From NCBI GenBank assembly GCA_028455995.1, contig JABELC010000007.1, positions 1,302,001 to 1,366,000 on the forward strand: a DNA stretch of 64,000 bases. The letters run 5' to 3'. Below the pieces are notes generated by a model that did no database searches, was not told where the DNA came from, and saw only the letters and a program-made list of their open reading frames with translations. Positions 36,148-48,715 of this stretch are shown piece by piece (positions within the stretch are counted from its first letter, which is position 1; each line of letters opens with the position of its first letter). A program made the position numbers and the translations under genes. The DNA is from Scleromitrula shiraiana (Eukaryota > Ascomycota > Leotiomycetes > Helotiales > Sclerotiniaceae).

Positions 36148-37149
36148 GGTGGACTTGGAGATTGGTGATTTTGGGGTGGTTTTGGGGTGAGTTTGCATTC
36201 AGGTACAAAATATTTATTAGGAGTCTAGAATTAATATTCTTTTTGCTTGAAAAATGGAGGATAGATTTCATATTCTCTTCTTATATATGTGATTTTGGTA
36301 GGAAAGCACGTATCATTTTTGACTCATTCGGTCTCTAGGTTTGATTGGTTGTAACTACTGCAATGAGATCGCAAACACTTTCTCATTTTGAATACTCTGT
36401 GGATTAGTACGAAAGCGACTCTAAACCGATCAATTTATTGAAGGATTAGAGGTCTTGTTCATAAATTGATAGTACCATAAACATTGTCAATGAGAAGCTC
36501 ATCCATCTACTTGAGATTAGGTCGAATCATGTTGATTTTAGTGGTTGTTGCCAACGTCGACTATCCATGTTGTAGATGGAAAGAGAAGTTCCTATCCTGA
36601 GGGGGTTAGTTTTTGCAATAGAACTACGAAGTACCCAATCAATTGACTACAGCACTGATATGGGAGATATAGTGTCATTGTAGTGGGGAAGTCCCCCACC
36701 ATATACCCTGAGTTTGTCCGTTTGTATATGGCCCATCCCCCATCACCCATCCCCCATTACATTATTTTCAATGTTTAGAATATTTGAACAATTCCGCCCT
36801 ACCAGACAATTACTGGAATTGCTTTTCACGAAATTTATTCCCAACATCATAATAACAATACCTGTCGCTGGTTGATCTGGGCGTTCTGTCTGTGCTTTTG
36901 TACAATGATTCCAGAATGGAATCTTAGCATGTACCGAGACCGAGGTGATGATCTCGGGATGATGTGAGATGGACCCATATTTACACCAAGCAGTTGTTTC
37001 GCCGCCGGATCCTTGGGAAGTTGCATTTGCTTAAGTAAATAGCTTGAGACTAAAAGATAAAGATAGTAGTGAGGGACAATCGCAACTTGTCATCTGTAAC
37101 ATCCTATAACCTTAGATTCAAATCAAAAGCATACAGTAAAGCAGTCACC
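36148..37149. other. Divergent promoter spacer with C-rich block
   Basis: 1.0 kb lies between the NAT start (-) and the hydrolase start (+). A run of CCCATC/CCCATT units is visible at about 36723-36765. I see no coding region. Confidence 0.55.
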
Positions 37150-38317
37150 ATGCATTCACCGGAGTATCTTCTTGGCCTTGGCAAGATCAATCCGGAATTG
37201 GAGAAGGTAACTGAGCTCATCATGCCAAATTCCCTATTCACATTTACTAACAAAAAGAAGATTCTTGAAGAAAACCCACCCGAGCCTCGTGGTCTTGACA
37301 TCAATACAGATCTACCAAAACTACGAGCATTTCTCGCAATTCAAAAACAAAAACTCATAGCTCTTACTGTTCCAGAGGGCGAGGTAGGATACACCGAAGA
37401 AGATCGTCAGATTCCAGTTCGCGATGGCACTACTATTGGAGTACGAATTCATAGACCAAAAATTACTCCTAAGGAAGGTAGTCCTGTATTCGTCATGTAT
37501 CATGGAGGAGGCTTCTGTTTAGGTGGATTGGACAACGAAACTGTTCTCTGTCGGAAATGGACAGAATTTGGAGGTGTCGCTGTGAATGTTGATTATAGAC
37601 TTGCACCTGAATACCCATTCCCCACAGGAGTTAATGACGCTTACGATGCTTTGAAATGGGTATGTCTTCCAACGCCAGATGATATTCCTAGAGCACTGTA
37701 CTGATGGAAAAAGACTGTTGCAAATTTCTCTGAGCTTAATGTGAATCCTGCAAAAGGATTCTTGGTCGGAGGAATCTCGGCCGGTGCAAACTTTTCTGCT
37801 GTTGTTTCACATCTATATCGAGATGAGAAACTATCACCGCCATTAACGGGCGTTTATCTGTCTATTCCTCCAGTCCTCGCTCATGCGGAAGTACCAGAAA
37901 AGTACAAGCATGTATGGTTAAGCCCCGAGCAGAACAAAAACGCTCCACTTCTGGATGCCGATGTCATTGAAGTATTTGACAGTAAGTTGTGTAATGTTTT
38001 GCTTCATTCGCACTCAATCTGATCAATAACTAGAACACTATGCGGGTACACCATCACCGCTGCTGTCGCCGCTTTTGTTTCCCTCTCATGAAGGTCTACC
38101 ACCGACGTACTTTCAAATATGCGGATTAGATCCTCTTCGTGATGAAGCATTTATCTACGAGGATGTACTTAAAGAGAGTGGAGTGGAAACTCTGACTGAT
38201 GTATATCCGGGACTACCACATGCTTTCTGGACTGGATTTCCACAAGCAGAGTTTACAAAGAAGTATCTAAAGGATTGTACTGCGGGAATGTCTTGGTTAC
38301 TTGAGAAATCTAAATAA
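37150..38317 (+). CDS. Alpha/beta hydrolase fold-3 (HSL-like esterase)
   Basis: Spliced from 37150..37659, 37714..37981 and 38034..38317, giving 353 residues. An apparent TGA near 37702 lies inside intron 1 (54 bases, donor GTATGT right after TGG, phase 0). Intron 2 has donor GTAAGT and acceptor CTAG. Motifs: HGGGFCLGG at 118-126 (oxyanion hole), DYRLAPEYPFP, nucleophile S192 in GISAG, acid Asp in CGLDPLRDEAF, and His in PGLPHAFW. There is no signal peptide, so it is probably cytosolic. It is the second HSL-like hydrolase in the window. The two differ in the nucleophile elbow (GISAG against GDSAG), so they are not recent duplicates. The substrate is unknown. Confidence 0.93.
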
Positions 38318-39413
38318 ACAGTGAGATTGGATTTTCATTAATTTTTGATCTGCTATCGCACCTCTCAAGCGAGCTGTTCAGATTCTGAATGTCTGTTTAG
38401 TTAAGATATAATCACTTTGTATATATGTACTCCAGCTTGAATATTTATATCTTCGACACACATTTATAATCGATTTATCTCAAACCATTTTAAGATCTGT
38501 ATACAACATAAAACTTACCAAGTAGATTGGCCGAACAAAAATTTAAATGTTCACTTTTTGAACAGACATTAGAAAATGGTTAACTTTGTGCAACCACTCT
38601 CACGTGGGAGTTAGACATATGACCGAGATGAACATGACATATCACATGACTATTTGCAATTTGTTGCATATCTGAAAAAGGGCGTTGCCAAGAATCAGTT
38701 GTCGAGCAATCAAAATTGAAATTCACAACCTCAGAAAGAAAGAACACCAAGCAATAACACCGCCAACTATATGAAATCCCATAGCCCAAATACGATCCTG
38801 TAACAATAACTTTTCTCGAAGAAAGAATCATGGAGATTCGCAAAAGTCGATATTGCATTCGATGGTATTTGGGCGAACTTCCATGATCAAAAATCGGCAT
38901 TTGACGAGAAGTCAGTCATCTGAAAGAAAGGGATTCCGTGATTTCCGCGCAAAAGCTGGCAACTTGAGACTTGCAACAAAAGGATCATAATGTAAGGGGT
39001 AGATGTCAGATGATTTCTGACCAATGAGATGATGGTTTGGTGAGATTCGTGGTTACACGAATAAATGGAAATTGCTGCTGTACAGTGAACGACCAGGAGA
39101 CGCTCCGGTTAGCTATAAAGTGTTGCGATATGCCTGTTAAGCAGAGTTTATATACACTAGCTTATGGGTGTGACATTGTTGAACGTCAGAACTTCGTGTT
39201 TAGTAAAACATATGATTTTTCTATGATTCTATTCTATATATATCAAACTACGAAACGTAATTTGGTACTTCCGCACGTAGATTCTACTTATTTCTACATC
39301 TCCTAATCTTAAACGAGATAAAAATATCGAATGCCCATTGTTTTCCCAGTCTACCCGAAACTCCCCCCCCAAAATTGAAAAAGATACTTCGCAAATTCAA
39401 AATCCTCACAAAT
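38318..39413. other. Convergent spacer, 1.1 kb
   Basis: 3' flanks of the hydrolase (+) and SET (-) genes. It contains one GAATGTCTGTTTAG unit at 38386-38400 like the arms of the hairpin repeats near 53.6 and 54.6 kb. No gene is supported. Confidence 0.5.
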
Positions 39414-40418
39414 TTAGGTCTCTCTCCACAACCACTTTTCATACTCCTCTCCAATCTTTTCCTTCGGGATATCCGTCGTCTTAGTCTTCCACTTCTGAGT
39501 TTCTCCGAAACTAGAATCCTTGGAAGGATCCTTCATGATAGCCAACGCCTCTTTCGCGCCCGTACTATCCTCCCCCTCACCCATGACCTTCCTCTCCCAA
39601 TACTTCCTCGCAAATTCAGTGGCTCTCGCCAAATCCCCGTGTCTATTACAGATTTGAAAAGCATCCCAATAAGCTCTTCCTACTCTCTGATCCTGAATCC
39701 CCAACTCCTGATAAATCTCCTGCAAAGTATGGCAATTCTTCAATGCCTTTTCTGGAGAATTTCTCACTGTCTTTGCATTGCCAATTGCTTCATCTAGATG
39801 GGCTGCTCGGATCAATTTTGCGTCTGATTTGGCCTGCTCGGATGCGGGTAGTGAGCAGAGTGCACAGGTACAATCAAATTCAAACCAGTCTTTCAATTCT
39901 TTCTTGCGCTCAGTCGAGGGACCTCCTTGGTGATACGAAGTAGTGATTTCTTCTCCTGGTGCTATGTCTCGTACTGCGTAGACTACGAAGCGTTTTTTAG
40001 ATTCGTTCCAAGAATGTTGAGAAGTAGGAAGACACGAATGATTGATACGGGAAATATCCTTGAAGATCCCTCCAACTGAAGAACCCGGTCCAAGTGGGTA
40101 GGCATTGGAGCGAATGATATTGGAAAGAGGATTGGGTTGACCTCGGAAGTTGTTATGCAAGCCGAGATATGCTCGTTGGGATTCCTTGGGGAGGGAACGG
40201 AGAATACGAGCGAGATCTTTTTCAGTCGTCTCGGGGTTCGTCAATGTTTCTGTGGTGAGAATTGGTGCTTCGCTGAAGAGGAGAGTTCCTGGAGTGATGG
40301 CGCGCGCGGCGAGTACGCCTAAGCCTTTTCCGGGAACGGACTCTATAGTCCATAGTGGGGCTTCTTCACCATTTGAGGTGGTAGCAGTGATCTCGAGGGA
40401 TTCTTTGCTTGGCGACAT
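39414..40418 (-). CDS. SET-domain protein (SMYD/Set5-like lysine methyltransferase)
   Basis: A single exon encodes 334 residues. The SET domain starts at about residue 22 (GKGLGVLAARAITPGTLLFSEAPI). The insert contains FRGQPNPLSNIIRSNAYPL. The core RINHSCLPTSQHSWN motif is followed by VRDIAPGEEITTSYH and a post-SET cysteine cluster (FDCTCALC, about 200-208). A helical TPR-like tail follows. Family members transfer methyl from S-adenosylmethionine to lysines in histones or other proteins. Many fungal paralogs are uncharacterised, so the substrate is open. No intron is needed and all core motifs are present. Confidence 0.93.
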   Translation of the reverse strand: MSPSKESLEITATTSNGEEAPLWTIESVPGKGLGVLAARAITPGTLLFSEAPILTTETLTNPETTEKDLARILRSLPKESQRAYLGLHNNFRGQPNPLSNIIRSNAYPLGPGSSVGGIFKDISRINHSCLPTSQHSWNESKKRFVVYAVRDIAPGEEITTSYHQGGPSTERKKELKDWFEFDCTCALCSLPASEQAKSDAKLIRAAHLDEAIGNAKTVRNSPEKALKNCHTLQEIYQELGIQDQRVGRAYWDAFQICNRHGDLARATEFARKYWERKVMGEGEDSTGAKEALAIMKDPSKDSSFGETQKWKTKTTDIPKEKIGEEYEKWLWRET

Positions 40419-41506
40419 AATTCAATATAGCTAATGATAAGGATATATGTGATATCAAAACTTGTATCCAAAAGAGTGGGTAAGATATATAAGATGTAAG
40501 AGTAATATTTGGGAGGAGTGATAGTTTTATGTATATATAAATCTATGTGTGTGTGAGAGTTTGAAAGTAGCGTCAATTCATATCACATTACGATAAGATA
40601 AATTTTTACTTTGGCTAAAAATTTGAGGTTTTTCCACTTTGGGTAAAATTGTCGAGGAGGTGGATAACTATGATGTAAGATTTTGTGCCAAGCGTGCATC
40701 CAGAATTAGCTAGGATACCCTAAGTTGCCATTGTTTTCCTCCGTCTCCTTTTTATTTTTCGGTTGTCTATAGAAAGCACGAGGAATATTCCAATAATGTC
40801 TATATCTTATAGTACAAGAGTAGAATTTTCAAGCTCTAGGTTATGTGGTTAGTGAAAGCTAGCCAAGTTTCAGAGAGATGAAGATCTTACTTTTAAAATA
40901 TTGATCTAACAATTTGTTCTCTACATTCAACCTTATTAAAACCTAGTAGTTGAAATTTGATTGAACGCTGAATAAGTCTTGATGTTTAGATTAAGATTGG
41001 AATCGGAACCACATTATAATCGAATCGGATTCGTACATGTAAATTCCCTCTGTCCGGAAAGGTCCCTCTAACATCTTAATTCATAATTTTGAAATCGTCA
41101 ATGGACATACATTTTCTTTTAATGCTCAAGCCCAAAAAGGATTTCATAGGAATCGGCGAATACAGAAGAATTCTCTAGGGTGACATCCCAATATTTTACT
41201 AGGGCATCAGATGAGCCCATGTGGTTAATACTGATAAAAGGATATACCAATCACAGGTCATTCTTTATTTTTGCCAATCTTGGTGTGGAAGTTTCCGGCC
41301 TCCGGGAAATCCTAAGGTCCCAGAATCTCACAGATACTCGACGATCATCAGATTTCTTTTTTTTTGTATTCGATGAAGCTGGGAACCTCGTTCATGAGGA
41401 ACATTGTTGCCAGTGCGTGTTGTGTCTCCAATACTTTGCCAAATTTGAATGAAACGATCAACAAGAAATGATGTATATTGTAGATTCGCGTTTCAGCGAA
41501 GTAGAA
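40419..41506. other. Gene-free 1.1 kb spacer
   Basis: It holds the promoter of the SET gene and the 3' flank of the broken regulator. I see no supported gene. Confidence 0.5.
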
Positions 41507-43002
41507 TCATCGTCGTGCACTAAACTGACCCCTTTCACTCATCAAAGTTTTCGTCCTTCTAAGTTGCGATGCTATATTATGTGCGCGATTCTTCACCATG
41601 TCTGCCGTCAGAAACAAGAGATTGGTGTTGTTGCCGGAATTCAAAGTGTTGTCCGTCTGATTGGTAGTATAATCATTGGAGTTGAGTTGAGTCCATAGTT
41701 CTGTTGCACAATCGAACAATTGTGGGGTCAGCTGTACTAGTAATAGCAATTGCATTGAGCTTGATGAAGTCTGAGGAGGTACATATTTCCCGATGCCGAG
41801 GACGGGTGCAGTCCAAATTTCTTCTTGCTTGGCATTACATATTCTACCACTTTGAGCGATGCAAACTTTCATATGCTTCGAAATCTCCTCAAAATTTTCC
41901 GTGAGACGCAGATGGCAGGAGAGGTTGAGAAGAATGGATGAGTGATCAACTCCCTCAACATCCACAGTAGAAGGAACTATATTTCGGAGATTGTTTCGTC
42001 CCCCGTGGTTTAGAATTTTTGAAGTATGAGTTTGAGGACCTCTTATAAATGCATTGATACAGGTAGGATATAAGTCAATCAAGCATTGCGTCAAATAACA
42101 AGTATCATCAACTGAGTACTTCATATAGGGTGCAGACCTTGTCTAACGGTGAATCATCATGTATAGATTGTGGAGGTATCGTGATACTATGCTCGTAAAG
42201 GTCAATACTCAGCTTTGATAGTTTGCGAACACACTCGCTGCCGAGAGCAGAACGAGTCTCTGGACACAAATCATCTCTTTCTGTTCGCGATCGACCCCAA
42301 ATTTGTGTGAGACTTAAGTTGCTCTCTGGTCGGTCGTTTGTGATGGAACTTTGAGGCTCAGTAAGTCCGTTTAAGGCTATTTCAAAATCGGGAACACTTG
42401 CAAAGTGATCATCACTGACGGCTCCAGAATGATATACCTCTTAAAATTCGCTTTGGCTGTCTGTCAACGGTGTTTCCGACAATGATTCAGACCCAGTAAA
42501 TTGATCGATAGGCGTAGTATTAGCAATATTGCAGAGATTAACATCTTCATAGTCAAGATTGATCAGCTCCTGGAAGTTTCAGTTATGACTCCACTCACTC
42601 AACATTCGTAATGTATGGCTCATTGGCGAACAATGTTGGAACTATCAACTCTTCAGATGGAATCTTGTTGCCATGGATAACGTTATGTGTACCTTTATCT
42701 CTTAGAAAACAGCCACTCTTCCTCTTATTGCTTGCAATAGCATCATTTGAATCCTCAAGCCTAGGAATATTCGTTTCCACTCCTCGTATGTCATTCAAAT
42801 AAGATGTATTTGTCACATGATTCTCTCCGCCGCGTAGCACTGTCGGTTTTTGTCTAAATGGACTGTATTCACATTTGGATTTGGCTTTAGCACATCTATC
42901 GCATATTTCTTGTCCAGAGTGTCGGGGGCATCGAAGTTTCTGGGAGTGACAGCGATCACAAGTTGCTCGCCGCCGAATGTTATCAGTCTCAACCATTCTC
43001 AT
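41507..43002 (-). pseudogene. Broken AflR-like Zn2Cys6 regulator
   Basis: The N-terminal 135 residues from 43002 hold a clear Zn2Cys6 cluster (C-D-R-C-H-S-Q-K-L-R-C-P...C-D-R-C...C-E-Y). After that the coding signal jumps frame near 42598 and continues as ELINLDYEDVNLCN... down to about 42125. It has in-frame stops TGA near 42580 and TAA at 42443-42441 (between SQSEF and EVYHS). It changes frame again near 42124 into a 205-residue stretch with an AflR-domain-like LNLSCHLRLTENFEEISKHMKVCI. A 36-base intron (donor GTTGAG, acceptor CCAG) could bridge the first break, but nothing I can find removes the TAA or the last frame change. Degenerate regulator is the best reading; cDNA could overturn it. 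Confidence 0.7.
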
Positions 43003-43607
43003 GGAAAGTTATTCAGATCGTGTTGAAATCAGCTCGAAAATAGAATGCGAGTCTGATCTGATTCGGCCGGAACTGGTTTGAGAAGATCTGAATGCCGTAA
43101 GCGCGTTTGTGTTATTCGGTGTTCAGCCACAAAGCTCGGTCCACTTCGGTCTTCAGCCACATCATCGAAAAGACTAGAGCTAGAACTACCAGTAGTAGTC
43201 AAATTCAGCGAGATCATAGGAAATTGAAATGTTATTTGCGATCTTGACAAGTGCATATTTCGTTATCCAATCTGCATCAAAAAGGGGCGGGAAGATCTCA
43301 AGGCATATGGGAATAATTCTTGCTTACTCCGAGTATGAGTGACGGAGGATCGGAGCGGAGGATTACCAAGTTCCACCTTTCCTGTCGGTGTGTGACTCCT
43401 GGAAGATTAGTCAGCGCGAATCATAGTGAGATGCTGAGGACGAATGAAGATTACTCCCGATAGAAGGAAGAATTATGTACCTCGATCATTTCATCTTCTT
43501 CTCCGAACCTCTAGCCTTTGAATGTCATATACCTTGATAGTATCTACTGGTGGTAGTATCGGCATCTTATAGTTCTTGCCCCTCTAGAAAACAATTCAAC
43601 CGATCCG
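43003..43607. other. Divergent promoter between two Zn2Cys6 loci
   Basis: 605 bases lie between the start of the broken AflR-like gene (-) and the intact regulator (+). It has a short ACTACCAGTAGTAGT inverted repeat near 43186-43200. No gene. Confidence 0.5.
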
Positions 43608-46374
43608 ATGCCAGACTCAGCAACCAATCCCCAAAATGGTTTCTCTAGAAAGAGTCCACCCGAGAGGAGGTTGCCACCCAAGGCCAGTCGTCAAAGGTTC
43701 AAGCCACAATTATCATGCACATTTTGCAGAATGCGAAAGTAAGCCTCCCATTAATTCAGCATTGTTGTACTCTATCTAATCTAGTTAGACTTAAATGTGA
43801 TCGAAATTCTCCTTGTACTAATTGCATTAAACGAGATTTATCTTCATCATGTACATACATTCACAACACTGTTCGTGAAAAGGTAGCACAGACCCCCAAA
43901 ACTCTAGATGGGTCCAAAAACGTTCAAGAACGTATTCAGCAATTAGAAGAGCTTGTTATGACCTTGATGAACCAAACTCGAACCCATGAAGCAAAACCAG
44001 AATCTCATGAGGCACTTTCGTCTAGATCTCCTTTCTCTACTGCCTCTGAGACTTTAACTACCCCGCGAAACGATCATGACGATTTTCAACACATAGAAAC
44101 TCCGGATAGTATTGGACGAATATCAGTTGATGATGAGCAACAGTATTATATTGGCGGTGGTCACTGTACGAGGCCCCCTTCTTTTACTTCACCTTCCCCG
44201 ATGTTGATTACTGTTTGCATATTTTACTTGGCATATTTTCATGGTTGTTTAGCTTGGAACAAACCCTTCTTTCCCCCTCAAGCACTTCCAAAACAGGCGG
44301 TTACTGACTCCAACATGTTCTTAGGGGCTGCTATTCTTGAAAATGTGAGTTCCTCTCCCCTGTTTCGAGACCAACCTTAACTTTTACTACAGATCGCTGG
44401 TCTAAAAGAATCACTAAACTCCGATGAGTGGCCGCGTGGTACTTCAATTAAAGAAAACAGGTATAAAGGACCTGAGCTTCTCATTGGCGATAATAGAAAG
44501 ACCTCGAGGGAGTCAATACTCGGAAGTATCCCAACAAAGCCTGTGACTGACGCGTTTGTTAATCACTTCTTTGACTCTTTTGATGGTCCAGCTAGTATGA
44601 ACTCGAAGTTTGACATCCATTGAAATAAATGCTAATTACTTTTTGATAGTGATCGTCCATGGTCCAACATTCAGGAGAGAGGTGAGATATCAAAGAAACG
44701 ATATGAATCGAGACTGATTTTTCCGTAGTACGAAGAGTTTTGGGAGCATCCTGACTCCAAGTCTATCTCTTGGATCGGTCTACTATTTTCGATTCTCTGT
44801 TTTGCCGCAAACTTCGAAGGAATGGTTAGCGAAGGTCCAACCGCTTCTATCATGCAAAGCATTATTCGTGATCCGTTACAGCGTGTCAAATTATTTCGTA
44901 CACAAACTGTCCAATGCCTCGTACTGAGTAACTATACCGAGCCAAGTTTATATACAGTGGAGACTCTGTGTCTTTATTATCTCAGTGAGCAATTTGAGAA
45001 CAGAAATGCTCTCTTTGGATCCTGGATGGTCTTCGGCATTATTGTTCGCGCAGCAATGCGTCTAGGCTATCACCGAGATGCCTCACACTTTCCCAGTATA
45101 TCAGTCTTCCGTGGAGAGATGCAACGCCGAATATGGTTTGCAATTGTACATTTTGATAACTTAAGCTCTTGCCAAGTGGGGCTTCCTCGGATTATTCATG
45201 ACGGAATGTCAGACACAAAACTTCCCAGACTACTCATTGACGAAGATCTCTTCGAAACTATGGAAGTACTGCCACCTGCGCGACCTGACAATCAACCAAG
45301 TACAATGAGTCATGCACTTGCTAAGAATCGAATCACATCTATATTCGAAAAAATCGTCGATGCAACAAATTCTATTGTCCCCATAACATATGACGAAGTT
45401 TTGAAATTTGAAACGATGCTTTCCAATACTTATCAAGACATACCAGAATGCTACAGGGTTAAAGAACAAAACAATCTTGGCGATGTTACCATTATGATAA
45501 GACAATTCTCAGTAGAGCTGTTTTATCTGAAAACTCGTTGTTTTCTTCATAGGAAATTTCTTGTGCAGCCACAATCATTGGAGAAGTATCCATACTCGGT
45601 GAAAGCGTGTGTTGACGCTTCTATGGAAATTCTAAAATTCCAAAGGTTCGTCCATGATAAGATAAGGGAAGGTCACACATGGTTCAAAACGAAGTGGATA
45701 AACTCCTCCCTGATGACACATGATTTTCTCCTTGCTGCAACCCTTCTCTGTATCTATCTTGGCCAAATAGTTGGAATAGAGGAAACCATAGAAACTACGA
45801 CTATGAACTTACCAATCGCGTATACCATAAAAGATATCTTACAAACTCTACTAGGGTGCTACCAGATTTGGACGAATCCCGAACACTCTTCCCCAGAAAC
45901 AATTAGATTCGCGAAGGTAGTGAAAGCGACGTTACAAAAGGTTGAGAGATGGCCTGCAACTTATCAGAGCCATGGAGAAACTGCCGTAAATTTGATCTAT
46001 AATGGTAAGATCACGACTGGGATACTGCATAGTTATCGTTTACTTACAATTCTATTTTAGGATACCTAGCAAATCTTTCTAATGAAACAACGACTCCAAG
46101 CAGTTTTAGCCCAAATTCGAATGCAACTCCCGCGGTGGATATCGATATGTTGGGAGATCTTGTGAATGACAATACAATTTTCGATTGGGTGAGCAAAATA
46201 ATCTCTTTCTATTTATGTACTAATGAAATTACACAGAACCTTTGGGATATCAACTTTCAAGGAAATCACACTCTGGACACGGAATCTGGATTGTGGGCTT
46301 CTAACGGTCACATTCCTTTTCAAGCTAGTGTAATCCAAAATGATATAAGATGGACTGGGATGAATAATCCATAG
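43608..46374 (+). CDS. Zn2Cys6 transcription factor with fungal-specific regulatory domain
   Basis: Seven exons: 43608..43738, 43789..44344, 44393..44594, 44650..44681, 44729..46004, 46061..46188 and 46237..46374, giving 820 residues. All introns are 47-56 bases and all phases agree. The cluster spans the first splice: SCTFCRMRK joined to LKCDRNSPCTNC...C (about residues 36-64). A coiled-coil-like segment (VQERIQQLEELVMTLMNQ) follows, as usual for dimerising members. The middle domain has VIVHGPTFRREYEEFW, RAAMRLGYHRDASHFP and EMQRRIWFAIVHFDNLSSC, typical of PF04082. A 32-base micro-exon at 44650-44681 is needed to keep the frame. It shares a promoter region with the broken AflR-like regulator. 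Targets unknown. Confidence 0.88.
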
Positions 46375-47396
46375 GTTGGAGCACGAGGTTGTATATCTCA
46401 CCAATTGATACCTGGAAAGCTTATATTAATTTTAGCCTAGCCAAGGAAGCTTGGTAGTTGTTGTGTATGGGGAAATTTCATGATTGGTCGGAGAATGACG
46501 TGCGTCAGATCGATCCTCGTTGCATGATCCGGGGTAAGATCCAAACATGTTGGGTAAGACCAATTCTACCGTTATCCTGATGTTCTCACACTCAAACCTG
46601 ACCTTTCAAGCCTATAGATAGGAGTTACCCGGCATCTAGATTGATCATTGAGAAGAGAGACTAACGATATCTGAAATGGAAGGTGTTCATTAGAATATTG
46701 ATTACAATTACATGGATAGAGAATATTGGGCAAGAGCGAACAGACGAACCAGAAGCTAGAAGCTCAACGCTGTACTACCATCTGACAGATTGAGAGTTTC
46801 TCAGCCCGTTTTAAGTGGCTGAAAGCTATCTGGGAGGGGTTTTCGCATGACATTCTTCGAAACTGCACTTTGATTATAAGCATATCATCACCGACTGTCC
46901 ATTTGTTTAACTACATCACCAAACACTTCAATGCCCTTGAATGCAACTATAATTAACTCTACTATAAATAGGAGCAACAAGATGGTGGAAACGAGCTACA
47001 GAAAAGCTATTTAACCTGGTCTTACCCCGCATTACACCTCTCTTGCTATTCGAACATAACGATTTTACCAATCTATCACCGATTTATGACCGAGTTCAGC
47101 ATGACAGGACTTGAAGTTGACGATCCAAGGTGTCATCAATGTTGGAAATACATTGCCAAGAACTGTCCCGCTTGCCAATTCAAATCATCGCTTGGATTTT
47201 AATAGTGTGCTCTAGCCCAGAAAGAATAACTGCCCCGAATCATCAGCATCAGTTCTGGAATGACATGATGGAGGTTAAAAATAGAACAGGCGGCTCATTC
47301 TGAATATAAAGCGATGTGGATACTCGCTCAGAAGATCCAGACCCAATCCCAATTGGCATCAAATATTCCAAAATCAACAGATCTGAGAAACCCAAA
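46375..47396. other. Gene-free 1.0 kb spacer
   Basis: 3' flank of the regulator and promoter side of the bicupin relic. I see no supported gene. Confidence 0.5.
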
Positions 47397-48715
47397 ATGA
47401 TCCTTAATCGTGGTCTTGTCTTCTGCCTTGTCAGTTTCGTTTTCAAAGAGAGTGCTTTGGCAGCACCAGCAGGAGATCCTCTTCTGTCAGTAACACCTGC
47501 TCTTTGATTTCGTACTTCCTAAATTCACATCTATAAGTTCGATCGTTCGTCTTCCACAACTGATACCCTGACTATGCTCGACTTATTCTTTTCGTTCTCA
47601 AGGAATCATACAACAATTGCCAATTTTTGAGATTTTAGTGGGTACAACCCTTTAAATGTTGTGAACACTCAAAACACAGACGACATTTACTACGCCCTCG
47701 CGCCAGGTCAAACCGAAGACGCCACCATAGGCCCCCATCTTGACTTCAACAAGGTTGATAATCCACAGCCTATCCGCGGCACAAAAGGAGGTACTGATCC
47801 AGGCCCACGAACCGAAGAATACGATAAGCTCAATTCCGACAAACTTGGGCCACCAGGGACTGATCACGGCAATGTTAACAATGCACGATGGCCGCTGGGA
47901 TTGAGTCACGCAAAGTTAGGTCTTGGTGGAGCTGGTTGGTCTCGACAACAAAATGTTGACAACATACCTGCTGCTACCGAACTGGCAGGGGTTGATATGC
48001 GATTGGAGCCAGGAGCGTATCGTGAATTACACTGGCATAAAGCAGCCGAGTGGGCTGGCATCTTTAATGGAAGTGTGAGAATTGAGGCGGTTAACGAGGA
48101 TGGCCAGACCTTTGCTGAGTAAGTCAATTAACCTGCATTTCTCAGCTATCTACTAGTTGTTTATTTGTGCTCAATTCGCCCCCAATGCTATTTCGGTAGT
48201 TGTTTTGCCCCCCATAGAATCTAACTAACCATATGATACAGAGAGGTTCCGCATTCACTTCAAGGGCTTAAAGGTGGTGCCGAGTTTCTTTTGGTGTTTG
48301 ATGACGGTAGCTTCTCAGAAGACAATACCTTCCTAGCTTCGGAAGTCTTCGCTCACAATCCTGTAAGTGGCACTAGAGACTCATTACAGTCAATATGCTG
48401 ATTAGTTGTGTAGCAAGAAGTCTTGTCCAAGAAGTTCCAGCTGCCTCTTTCATCTTGGAAGAACATTCCACCGGGAGAACCTTTCATTTTCCCTGGCACA
48501 GCAGCACCAAAGGATATAGCACAATAAAATATCGTTGGTTCCGCTGGAATCATACCAATCTAGAACTCGTACTCATACCATCTCTCCAAAGCAGGCAACA
48601 CCCCCGAAACTCCAGGAGGTAGTGTCAAAATCATCGATCCCAAGACATTCCCCATTGCGAATTTTTTTCTCTGCCGCAATCGTCACTGTCAAACCGGGTG
48701 CTATATGAGTAACAA
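47397..48715 (+). pseudogene. Truncated oxalate-decarboxylase-type bicupin relic
   Basis: Exons 47397..47485, 47639..48118, 48242..48362 and from 48414 read in one frame to a TAA at 48525-48527 (267 residues). A signal peptide (MILNRGLVFCLVSFVF...ALA) leads into LGYNPLNVV, then the oxalate decarboxylase landmarks NPQPIRGTKGGTDPGPRT, GLSHAKLGLGGAGWSRQQNV, MRLEPGAYRELHWHKAAEW (metal-binding HxH plus E) and FLLVFDDGSFSEDNTFLASE. About 14 residues expected between the AVNEDGQTF block and VPHSLQGL (usually a GDVWYFP-type strand) are missing. After the first stop, homology goes on with another stop and a frame change (GNTPETPGGSVKIIDPKTFP...AAIVTVKPGA) to about 48708. It ends where the second cupin's metal site should begin. 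Intact relatives are about 400-450 residues. Confidence 0.8.

Noticed and set aside
37681..37740. Apparent in-frame stop in the second alpha/beta hydrolase
   Set aside because: The stop lies inside a well-formed 54-base intron, and removing it restores the ALKW...NFSEL frame, so the gene is intact.
27571..38317. Considered the two HSL-like hydrolases as a recent tandem duplication
   Set aside because: They differ in nucleophile motif, membrane anchor and intron positions and lie 9 kb apart, with other genes between them.
41507..48715. Considered as a secondary-metabolite cluster (regulators plus cupin)
   Set aside because: There is no synthase, P450, transporter or tailoring enzyme in the interval, and the cupin is an oxalate-decarboxylase relic.
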